Assembly: GCA_964416365.1 (NCBI GenBank) | Contig: CAYQDO010000007.1 | Location: forward strand, 1-32,508 | Direction: 5' to 3' | DNA length: 32,508 nucleotides | From: DUUS01 sp964416365 | GTDB taxonomy: Bacteria; Bacillota_I; Bacilli_A; RF39; UBA660 | Shown here: piece by piece, positions 14,245-21,770 of the stretch | Layout of the letters: every line of letters starts with the position of its first letter | How positions within the stretch are numbered: position 1 is the first letter of the stretch | The notes under the pieces: generated by a model | The model's database searches: none | What the model was told of the DNA's origin: nothing | The model's input: the letters and a program-made list of their open reading frames with translations, nothing else | Position numbers and translations under genes: made by a program

Positions 14245-15853
14245 TTTTTTACAATTTGCTGAAGAAGATATTCAATCAAAAAAAACTTTACTTTCGACAA
14301 TGCCTACGGCTACAAAAACCAATAAAAGAAAATATAATGAAAAGATAGATGAGATAAAGTTAAAATATGAAGAATATCGGGTAGCTATCAAAAAATATAT
14401 AGATGTTAAAAGTAAATCATTTAGTATTGTAGATACGCGCAATTCTTCAGAGTTAACTGAAAAAGTTGCCGATTTAGAACATATAAAGTTTATTTTAAAT
14501 CCCACTAATACTTTTTTTGAAAAAATGGGATTTGATACTTTACTTTATCAAATGGGAAATTATCAAGATCTGAAATTCTCTTCTTTAAAAAAGATTATCA
14601 ATGATTTACTTGATAAATTTGATATGGCTGGAGCCAAACTTAAAAAAGAAGATTTCAACTATACATTTTATGTTTCTGAATTCATGTCTTCCTTTTTAAA
14701 TATTAGACGCTCTGGCAGTAATAATTATGACGGATTAACCGAAATATTTGAAAAAATATATTGGGAGAATCCCGAATTAATTAAACATTTAGAACTTAAT
14801 TTTCGTAAATTAATTCGTCATAATGAAAAAAAGTTTATTCATTATGTTTCTAAATTTCAAGAGGATATAAAATTACATAACGGATTAGATTATGAAAGTT
14901 GTTTGGAAAAGCTAAATGTTGTTTATCGTGAATTAAACGCTTTAACTAAAGAAAATGTTTGCGATATTATTGAGCTTTCTAAAAACGGAGTAATTGATAT
15001 TAATCAATATTTTGAAGATTCTAAAATAAGATCGACTACTTTTGGCAATTTAATGATTGATGCTTTAGATTTAGAAGATGAAAAAGTAATGAATCGCTTT
15101 TATGACAATATTGAAAGATTAAAATCTAATATTGAAGAGTTTGCTAATTATGTTAAGTTTGCCCCTTTAATAATTAATTTTAAAGGACAATATTTAAAAA
15201 AATTACCAGAAAATCCAAGTAAAGGGTCACCTTTAAAAGATATTGAAAATAAAATAACAAAAGCAGAAAGTAAATTATCAAAATTAAATAAAAAAATTAT
15301 CAGTACTCATAGTTTATTTTTTAAACCAAAAGAAGAAAATTTAAAAAACGTTAAATTTGAATCTATCAAAATGGCTAATGAACTATGTAAACTATACGAT
15401 GAATGTATTAATGAATATTTTAATAGTAAAGTAATGCCCCAAATTAGTGAATCTTTTGCGGTAGCAGATTTACTACACTTATATTATAGTTTTGATTATT
15501 ATAAGAAAACGGCTATAAAAAAAACGTATGAAATTGATAACTATGATGAAATAGTAAAATATAGTGATAGTTTTGATTTATTTGCTATGAATCCAACCAA
15601 TGTAATTGTTTGTGCAGCAGCTTTATTTGATTTATCAAATATTGCTAGAGTAATTATTAATAAATATCGTCTTCTTAATATTAATATAAACGAAGAAGAT
15701 TTAAATGAAGACGATTTGACTGTTTTCTTAGATAAGTTAAAGTTGATTTTAAGGGTTGAAGAAATAAATAATAGTTCAACAAGTGTTGAAAAAATATGGT
15801 TTATAACTCAAGTATATAAGTTCAATGTTTCAGAAAGTAGTCCAAGTGAATAG
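14237..15853 (+). CDS. Large cytoplasmic helical protein of unknown function
   Basis: I do not recognise this 538-residue protein. It has no signal peptide or membrane segment. The first ~60 residues and a stretch near 335-355 (IENKITKAESKLSKLNKK) look like coiled coil, and the rest is mostly charged helices with few glycines. No nucleotide-binding or catalytic motif is apparent. It overlaps the small gene upstream by 8 bases, has a good ribosome site (AAAGGGGAAGAT), and ends in a strong terminator, so it belongs to the paralogue D operon. A cytoplasmic protein coexpressed with an exported one could be a chaperone, scaffold or assembly factor; that is only context. The C-terminal cytoplasmic part of the 21771 gene is similar in composition. 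Confidence 0.75.
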   Translation: MSNFLQFAEEDIQSKKTLLSTMPTATKTNKRKYNEKIDEIKLKYEEYRVAIKKYIDVKSKSFSIVDTRNSSELTEKVADLEHIKFILNPTNTFFEKMGFDTLLYQMGNYQDLKFSSLKKIINDLLDKFDMAGAKLKKEDFNYTFYVSEFMSSFLNIRRSGSNNYDGLTEIFEKIYWENPELIKHLELNFRKLIRHNEKKFIHYVSKFQEDIKLHNGLDYESCLEKLNVVYRELNALTKENVCDIIELSKNGVIDINQYFEDSKIRSTTFGNLMIDALDLEDEKVMNRFYDNIERLKSNIEEFANYVKFAPLIINFKGQYLKKLPENPSKGSPLKDIENKITKAESKLSKLNKKIISTHSLFFKPKEENLKNVKFESIKMANELCKLYDECINEYFNSKVMPQISESFAVADLLHLYYSFDYYKKTAIKKTYEIDNYDEIVKYSDSFDLFAMNPTNVIVCAAALFDLSNIARVIINKYRLLNININEEDLNEDDLTVFLDKLKLILRVEEINNSSTSVEKIWFITQVYKFNVSESSPSE

Positions 15854-15877
15854 ACATAGTTTATGTCTATTTTTTTT
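15849..15877 (+). terminator. Strong rho-independent terminator overlapping the stop codon of the 538-aa gene
   Basis: A perfect 10-bp stem (15849-15858 with 15862-15871), 3-base loop and T-run to 15877. The stop codon TAG lies in the left arm. Confidence 0.88.
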
Positions 15878-15907
15878 CTTAAATATAATGCAGAAATTGT
15901 CGAATTA

Positions 15908-15916
15908 TGTTATAAT
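15908..15916 (+). promoter_or_regulatory. Extended -10 promoter of the adhesin operon
   Basis: TG-T-TATAAT (15908-15916) with no convincing -35. Start codon at 15960 behind AGGGAAGCAGGA. Confidence 0.6.
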
Positions 15917-15959
15917 TATTTAATATAGGATGCTAGCAATTAAGGGAAGCAGGATTAAT

Positions 15960-18900
15960 ATGGAGAGAGTTAAAGGTCTAATTAGTAAACTTACTCATAA
16001 TAAAATTGCCTTGGGTATCATTTTGCTATGCTCAGTTTTAATGGTTTCTATATTAGTCCCAACTTTGGCAAATTTTATTAATAAAGATCCGAAAATGACT
16101 CCGGCAATATGGGATGGCTCTATGGCGACAGATTATAAGTCAGGTGATGGTACTAAGGATGACCCATATATTATTTCAAGTGGTAGTGAACTTGCATATT
16201 TTAAATATAAATTAGATGAAACAGATTATAGTGACACATATTTTTCCATAAGTAATAACATTTTCCTGAATGAAGGAGTATTAAAATACAATTCTGATAC
16301 TGGTATTGAATATGTTTTAAATGAAACCACTTACTATGTGGAGTATTATACTAATAAATATTATGACAATCCTGAGAAAAATGGCCCAGAAATAGGAACC
16401 GTTAATATCTTTACTCCGTTAAAAAATTTTAAAGGATATTTAGAAGGTAATTTATATACTATATATGGTTTATATTTAACTGATTCAAGTAGTGAGAATT
16501 TAGCTTTATTTGATGATTTACAAGGCAGTATCCAAAATTTGTTTTTTAAAAATATTTTAGTTTATGGTGGAACTAATACAGCGGGACTTGCAATTAGCAG
16601 TGATGATTTAACTGTTAATAATATAGTTTTTGATGGATATATTGTTAATAAACAACAAGTTACTAACAAAATTACTACAGGTAGTTTGAATCCGGATTTA
16701 ATAAACATTTATGGTTATGAAACAACTAGTTATATTGATTTTAAAAATAAATTACCATATATAAATGATTTTGTTTCTGCTAAAATTTCTGGTACTTATG
16801 AACTTATTGGTTCAAGTGAAGGAACAAATATTTTAATAAATGGTGTAAGTGTAACTGGTGGCAGTTTCTTAATAAACTTAACCGAATTACCAGAACAAAT
16901 AACTGTTACAACAACTAGTACTTCTGCACCAGTAACTTTGGAATTTACTAATTTTAATTACGAGATTACTTATAATTATAGTTTAGCTTCTGGTCTTATT
17001 GGAGAAGCTAGGAACACTATCTTAAATAATGTTGTTAATGCTTCAGATATTTCCGGTAATTTTATTGGCAGTGGACTTGTAGGTTCAGCTTTAGGAGAAT
17101 TAAAAATAAATGATTCCTATAACCGTGGTAAGATAAATAGTAATTTAGGATCAGGTTTAATTGGTCAAATTGCAACTACTAACGAAGAAGTAATGATACA
17201 ACGTAGTTTTAATACAGGAACTATTACAGCACTAACTAAAGGTGGATTACTGGGTTATATTAACAATACCGCTTCAAATGTAATAATTTCTAATAGTTTT
17301 GAGGGCACGGAAATTAATCCTGAAGCTAGTGAAGGAAATATAACAGTAACAAACAGTTATGTAAGTGATATTAATAATACTAATCAAAACTTTATTTATA
17401 AATCGATTGCTGAGTTAAAAGAAGAAACCTTCTTAACTGAACTAGAATTCAGTCCATATGTCAGTGATTCGGATTTTAATGAAAATTCTGCAAATATTTG
17501 GTACTATGCTTTAGAAGAATTCCCAGCAAACTATTATGATCAAAAAATGACTCAGTTAGTATATTTACATTTAAGTAATTTAACTTATAAAGAATATCTT
17601 CCGGTTTTAGAAAATAAGATCATAAAAAATAATATTACTTTCAGTTTAGAGGAAATTAATAGTTATGATTCAGTTAAAAGTAAAGAATATTTTATAAGTA
17701 ATGAAACAGATATTATATCTAAGACTGATTTAAAGGAAAATATTGAGTGGATAAATTATGAAAATATTTATCAAATAACTGAGGAAGGCAATTACGTTAT
17801 TTATGTTAAGATAACAGATTATAAAGATCGCGAAAGTTATTTAAATTCTGATGTTTTAATATTAGATTTAACTAATCCAGAGGTTGCCTTAAGTAGTGAT
17901 GGGTATTCTTGGACAGAATATTCGGGTGAGCCTTTAGAGAAGTATACTAATAAAATTGAAAAGCTTAAAATAAATACTACAGATAATTTATCTGGTATTG
18001 CTTATATTAGATATTTAATAAGTAGTAATTTATATTCAGAAGCAGAGTTAAATGCTTTAGAAGAAAGTAACTGGCTTGATTATCAAAACGAAATAATCCT
18101 TAATGAACTTGGTAAAAAAATAGTTTATGTTCAAGTTGTTGATAATTCCGAAAATATCAAATATGTAAGTAGTTACTACTTTAATTATCAAGGTTATAAA
18201 ATTGACGAAGCATATCCAGGTTTAGGTAATAGTACAAACTATCAAGGATTACCATTTAATATAACCGGTAATTCCGTATTTACTTTTAAGACTTCATATG
18301 AAGAAACTATATCTAAAATAGATGAAAACATTTTTCATAATATAATGACAAATGTTTTGCTTCCTAAAGAAACAATAATTAAATTGATTGATCATACAGA
18401 TAATAAAATATATACTTATGAAGTTTCAACCGATGAGGATATTTATAATTATAATAATAGCTGTCCTCCCGAAACTAATTGTCAAAAAAGAGCTAAGTAT
18501 CCTTTTACTTTATTTAAAGAAAGAGGGAAAACAACTCAAAATAATTATGCGGAAAAAGATTATTATCTAGATAATAAATATCAAGAAAGTTATACAGTGA
18601 TTTTTGATTTTAGTAATACTACTCATAATCAAGATTTTGAGAATATTGAGGCATATATTGAAACCGAAGATATAAATGGTAGCTTGATTAGATCAACAGT
18701 AAAATCGTCGATTGCTAAATTTAATATATATTCTAGTATTAATGGTGAAAGTTCAAAAGCTAGTATTTACTTAACTAGTGACTATGCAGATAATCCGATA
18801 TTACTAAATACAAATTCAGTTACGGGAATTAATTTAATAAGTGGTATTAATTATAAAAGAAAGCAAGAATATAAAATTTTTGATACCTGTTATGAATATG

Positions 18901-19580
18901 GTTATCTTGGTTTAGAAATTAGTTTAGTTAATAGTAATGATGAAATTGTTTCTAAGGAATATTTGAAAAATATAGTTATTCAAATCAATGGTGAAAATTA
19001 TGTTGCCGGCAATGATAACATTATTCGTATCCCAGGTAACAATCTCCAAAGTGAAACTAGTAAGAATATAAAAATTATTACTTATGAAGGAACTGGACTT
19101 GCTGAAGGCAATTATTACTTTAAAATTAAAAGTTACAAGTTATTAGGCGAATATAAGGCAAGTAATAGTAGTGTAACAGAAATATCTATTCCAGTGTATG
19201 TTTCTAAATATAATTACAGCATTTTCTATAATGTTGAGATGAATTCTCAATTAATAGATAAAACTAAAGAGACTGAAAGTATTAATTTTGTGGTTACAAA
19301 AGAGGGAGAATTCGCCAGTCCAAAGATTAGAGTTTCTCTTTATGAGAAAGCAGATTTAAAGGGAGACAATCAAAATTATAATTTGGTGGATTTACAACAA
19401 TATGTATCTGATAGTTTAGTCCATGTTGGAAATTACACATATTTAATTTCTGATGAGAATAATTTTACAATCAATTTTGATCCAACAATATTTAATTATA
19501 ATGGATATCAATTGGTATTTGAATTATACGATGGAGATAAACGTATCGATATTGTTAAAAAGTATTTTATAGTAAGATAG
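15960..19580 (+). CDS. Large secreted adhesin-like protein with GLUG-like repeats and Ig-like domain
   Basis: 1206 residues from ATG 15960; the ribosome site GCAGGA sits 6 bases before it, whereas an in-frame ATG at 15930 has none. One membrane segment (~16-39, IALGIILLCSVLMVS) anchors or exports it. DGTKDDPYIISSGSELAY (63-80) is the usual opening of beta-helical adhesins. Repeats around 340-450 (SGLVGSALG, NDSYNRGKI, SGLIGQIA, RSFNTGTI, GGLLGYIN) are GLUG-like and predict a parallel beta-helix. An Ig-like section with TDNLSGIAYIRYLIS lies near 665-745. The final ~450 residues are beta-rich and unassigned. There is no LPXTG or other sortase signal. It leads an operon with two small exported proteins. 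It is a probable tip adhesin or matrix scaffold of the locus, which is inference. Confidence 0.75.
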   Translation: MERVKGLISKLTHNKIALGIILLCSVLMVSILVPTLANFINKDPKMTPAIWDGSMATDYKSGDGTKDDPYIISSGSELAYFKYKLDETDYSDTYFSISNNIFLNEGVLKYNSDTGIEYVLNETTYYVEYYTNKYYDNPEKNGPEIGTVNIFTPLKNFKGYLEGNLYTIYGLYLTDSSSENLALFDDLQGSIQNLFFKNILVYGGTNTAGLAISSDDLTVNNIVFDGYIVNKQQVTNKITTGSLNPDLINIYGYETTSYIDFKNKLPYINDFVSAKISGTYELIGSSEGTNILINGVSVTGGSFLINLTELPEQITVTTTSTSAPVTLEFTNFNYEITYNYSLASGLIGEARNTILNNVVNASDISGNFIGSGLVGSALGELKINDSYNRGKINSNLGSGLIGQIATTNEEVMIQRSFNTGTITALTKGGLLGYINNTASNVIISNSFEGTEINPEASEGNITVTNSYVSDINNTNQNFIYKSIAELKEETFLTELEFSPYVSDSDFNENSANIWYYALEEFPANYYDQKMTQLVYLHLSNLTYKEYLPVLENKIIKNNITFSLEEINSYDSVKSKEYFISNETDIISKTDLKENIEWINYENIYQITEEGNYVIYVKITDYKDRESYLNSDVLILDLTNPEVALSSDGYSWTEYSGEPLEKYTNKIEKLKINTTDNLSGIAYIRYLISSNLYSEAELNALEESNWLDYQNEIILNELGKKIVYVQVVDNSENIKYVSSYYFNYQGYKIDEAYPGLGNSTNYQGLPFNITGNSVFTFKTSYEETISKIDENIFHNIMTNVLLPKETIIKLIDHTDNKIYTYEVSTDEDIYNYNNSCPPETNCQKRAKYPFTLFKERGKTTQNNYAEKDYYLDNKYQESYTVIFDFSNTTHNQDFENIEAYIETEDINGSLIRSTVKSSIAKFNIYSSINGESSKASIYLTSDYADNPILLNTNSVTGINLISGINYKRKQEYKIFDTCYEYGYLGLEISLVNSNDEIVSKEYLKNIVIQINGENYVAGNDNIIRIPGNNLQSETSKNIKIITYEGTGLAEGNYYFKIKSYKLLGEYKASNSSVTEISIPVYVSKYNYSIFYNVEMNSQLIDKTKETESINFVVTKEGEFASPKIRVSLYEKADLKGDNQNYNLVDLQQYVSDSLVHVGNYTYLISDENNFTINFDPTIFNYNGYQLVFELYDGDKRIDIVKKYFIVR

Positions 19581-19597
19581 AAAGGATGATAAGATTT

Positions 19598-20140
19598 GTG
19601 AGAAAAAAAATATTTATAATTTTCGGTTCACTCTTGATGTTGATATTTTCCTCAGGAATTACTTATTCAGTATTTAATTCTGAAGCCTCACTTATTTCTC
19701 CAGATCAAAAAATAGCTGAATTTATCTTTAATTCAGAGAGAGTATCTGATATTGATTTACCTCTTACCGAAATGAAACCGGGAGAAGAAAAAGATTTATT
19801 GTTTGCTGTTTCAAATTCTAACGAGGAAAAGTATAGTAAAGTCGATATTGAGTATCAGATTACTTTAACTACTTATCATTTCATACCATTGGTTATTGAA
19901 TTATATCAACTAGGTGATGGTGAAGAAGAAACTTTAGTTGGGGTCTGTGATGAAAGTAAATCTCGTAATGAATTCAATGAACTAGTATGTAATATGCCAG
20001 AGAATTTATATAAGCACGATGATAATAAGTTACATAATTATCGATTATACCTTAAATTTCCAGAAGAATTTAATGATGAATCATATGCGGGTTTAGTAGA
20101 TTTTATAAATTTGAAAATTAAATCAGAGCAAAAGATATAA
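19598..20140 (+). CDS. Small SipW-cognate/camelysin-like exported protein
   Basis: 180 residues if translation starts at GTG 19598, preferred because AAGGATGAT sits 7 bases ahead; an in-frame ATG at 19586 lies inside that ribosome site. The hydrophobic segment (5-22) ends in GITYSVFNS, comparable with the TxAxF class of SipW-dependent signals. The mature part shows the TasA/camelysin pattern: IAEFIFNSE, then LTEMKPGEEKDLLFAVSN, which resembles the 'LKPGD...F...N.G' strand of TasA, and YAGLVDFINLKI near the end. It lies 17 bases after the adhesin gene and 12 before another exported protein. It could be a minor fibre subunit or initiator, comparable in position with TapA; that is inference. Confidence 0.7.
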   Translation: MRKKIFIIFGSLLMLIFSSGITYSVFNSEASLISPDQKIAEFIFNSERVSDIDLPLTEMKPGEEKDLLFAVSNSNEEKYSKVDIEYQITLTTYHFIPLVIELYQLGDGEEETLVGVCDESKSRNEFNELVCNMPENLYKHDDNKLHNYRLYLKFPEEFNDESYAGLVDFINLKIKSEQKI

Positions 20141-20152
20141 GGTGGGTGGCAT

Positions 20153-21037
20153 ATGAAAAAAAATAAAAAATATTTAATTATTGGATTAATTTGTGTAGCT
20201 GCTGCAATCTTTCTACCTTTAACTTATTCTTTAGCAAAATATGTTAAGGATGTAGTTTTGGAATATCAAATGAAATCTAAAGGGTTTTACTTTTCTAGTC
20301 CTGTCCTAGGAAAAAACAAGGTTATAAATTCCTGGACAGGGGAAGCAATTAATTTCACTTTATTAAACAGTCTAAGTAATGAATTAGTTACGGAATATGA
20401 TATAAACTATGAAGTAACCTGTGAAGTATTAGGAGACGAAGCATCTATAGCTTCCTGCCAATTAAATGATAAAAAGACTTCCAGTGATGCAGGAGTATTA
20501 AATAGTTATCAAACTTGTCTTAATGATAAACAAGATGGTATAAATGTTTCTAATTATAGTAAAAGTGAATGTGAGCTAGGTGGATACATTTGGGAAGTCC
20601 AAATAGCTACACAAAATATATACTTTGAGATTATTCCTAATGGCGAACAGGAAATAAATCAAGTTAAAGTAAAAATTGAAGTGAAAAGTACTTCTCCTTA
20701 CGTAAAAACATTAGAAGGTACTTTTGCTTTATATAAAACTAAAGATAATTATAGTGAACTTAAAACAGAATATCATGATTTAACAAATATGGGAAAATTA
20801 GAGCTTTCTAATAAACAAAATGAAGAGCGTTGTATTAATTTAAAATGGAATCCCGAAGAATTATTAATTGAAGAAGAAATAAGTGTTTATAATTCATATT
20901 TGGTTGATGAAAATAATTATATCAAAGAAATCAATTTTAATATTGAATCTAACCGTAGTATAGAACTTATTTTCTATAAAAAAACTGCTGAAGAAATAAC
21001 CTTAGAAAATTTTGATATATCAGATTGCACTACTTAA
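20153..21037 (+). CDS. Exported protein, SipW-locus type, unknown function
   Basis: 294 residues. A hydrophobic segment (7-25) ends in LPLTYSLAKYV, again a TYxxA-like exit typical of proteins in such loci. The exported part is beta-rich with several cysteines (for example TCEVLG, ASCQL, YQTCL, KSECELG), so disulphides are possible. There is no recognisable enzymatic motif. GGTGGGTGG precedes ATG 20153, 12 bases after the small camelysin-like gene, so it closes the adhesin operon. No terminator is apparent after it; the next gene has its own promoter. Function unknown; probably a further minor subunit. Confidence 0.7.
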   Translation: MKKNKKYLIIGLICVAAAIFLPLTYSLAKYVKDVVLEYQMKSKGFYFSSPVLGKNKVINSWTGEAINFTLLNSLSNELVTEYDINYEVTCEVLGDEASIASCQLNDKKTSSDAGVLNSYQTCLNDKQDGINVSNYSKSECELGGYIWEVQIATQNIYFEIIPNGEQEINQVKVKIEVKSTSPYVKTLEGTFALYKTKDNYSELKTEYHDLTNMGKLELSNKQNEERCINLKWNPEELLIEEEISVYNSYLVDENNYIKEINFNIESNRSIELIFYKKTAEEITLENFDISDCTT

Positions 21038-21065
21038 CAAAAGATGACAAGTATCGATAAATAAA

Positions 21066-21094
21066 TTGATATCTAAAATAGATTATGTTATGAT
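21066..21094 (+). promoter_or_regulatory. Promoter of the degenerate signal peptidase gene
   Basis: TTGATA (21066-21071), 17 bases, TATGAT (21089-21094) with an extended TG at 21086-21087. Ribosome site AGGTGG before ATG 21111. Confidence 0.7.
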
Positions 21095-21110
21095 TAGAAT
21101 AGGTGGTAGT

Positions 21111-21635
21111 ATGAAAAAGATTAAGAACATCTTAGTTGGTATTATTGGATTAGTATATTTTGTATTTGTAATAATTAATACTGTATTAATGCTAAATATA
21201 AATAAGTATGGAGTAACTCAATTTGATGATATGACGTTTGTAGCAATCAAAAGTGAAATATCATCAGATAAATATGTTAAAGGTGATTTAGTAGTTGTTC
21301 GTAAACCTAAATTTGGAGACATTCAAATTGGTGATGAACTATTTATTTATAAAATCAAAAAAGACGGAACTCCAGTTATTGATTTAGGTATAGTTGGAGA
21401 AGTCCATGAAAAAGATGAATCAGTTTCATTTGAAAATGGTGCTTCATATGAAATGGACTATGTAATTGGTAGTTCTGAAAAAATCATTCATAATTTAGGT
21501 AAGTATTTTAGTATAGTTCAATCACAATGGGGATTCTTGTTTATTATATTAGTGCCAAGTTTCTTAATATTTGTTTATGAATTATATGCAATAATCGTTG
21601 AAGTTAAATACGGAAAACCTGATGCCAAAAAGTAG
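21111..21635 (+). CDS. Signal peptidase I-like protein without catalytic residues
   Basis: 174 residues from ATG 21111 (AGGTGG upstream; an ATG at 21066 lies in the promoter). Two membrane segments (~8-28 and ~142-163) flank an exported domain in the layout of S26B/SipW peptidases. The strand after the first helix, IKSEISSDKYVKGDLVVVRK, aligns with TSSMEPRYVIGDVLFAKK of the 26621 peptidase. At the nucleophile position it has Ile50 instead of Ser, the following Met-Glu-Pro is lost, and no His stands where THEVV does (VIDLGIVGEV). It is thus probably a pseudoenzyme that binds but does not cut, perhaps an assembly or regulatory partner of the active peptidases. It is a one-gene unit with its own promoter and terminator. 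Confidence 0.7.
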   Translation: MKKIKNILVGIIGLVYFVFVIINTVLMLNINKYGVTQFDDMTFVAIKSEISSDKYVKGDLVVVRKPKFGDIQIGDELFIYKIKKDGTPVIDLGIVGEVHEKDESVSFENGASYEMDYVIGSSEKIIHNLGKYFSIVQSQWGFLFIILVPSFLIFVYELYAIIVEVKYGKPDAKK

Positions 21636-21653
21636 TGTAACTACTTTTTTTTT
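21627..21653 (+). terminator. Rho-independent terminator overlapping the end of the degenerate peptidase gene
   Basis: A perfect 9-bp stem (21627-21635 with 21641-21649), 5-base loop, T-run to 21653; the stop codon TAG is in the left arm. Confidence 0.85.
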
Positions 21654-21705
21654 GCAATAAAATATAGCAAAATTCTCCAATATTTTTCAATTATCTACAA
21701 TTTGA

Positions 21706-21735
21706 TTTACAAAAGAGGGGATTTTATGATAAAAT
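21706..21735 (+). promoter_or_regulatory. Promoter of the peptidase-ATPase operon
   Basis: TTTACA (21706-21711), 18 bases, TAAAAT (21730-21735) with extended TG at 21727-21728. No further promoter or terminator is obvious until 28483, so it probably drives five genes. Confidence 0.6.
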
Positions 21736-21770
21736 ATATTATAGAGTAAAATAGGAGCGGTAATAGTATT

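Noticed and set aside
15930..15959. Earlier start for the adhesin gene
   Set aside because: No ribosome site before 15930; the promoter -10 is only 14 bases away; ATG 15960 has GCAGGA.
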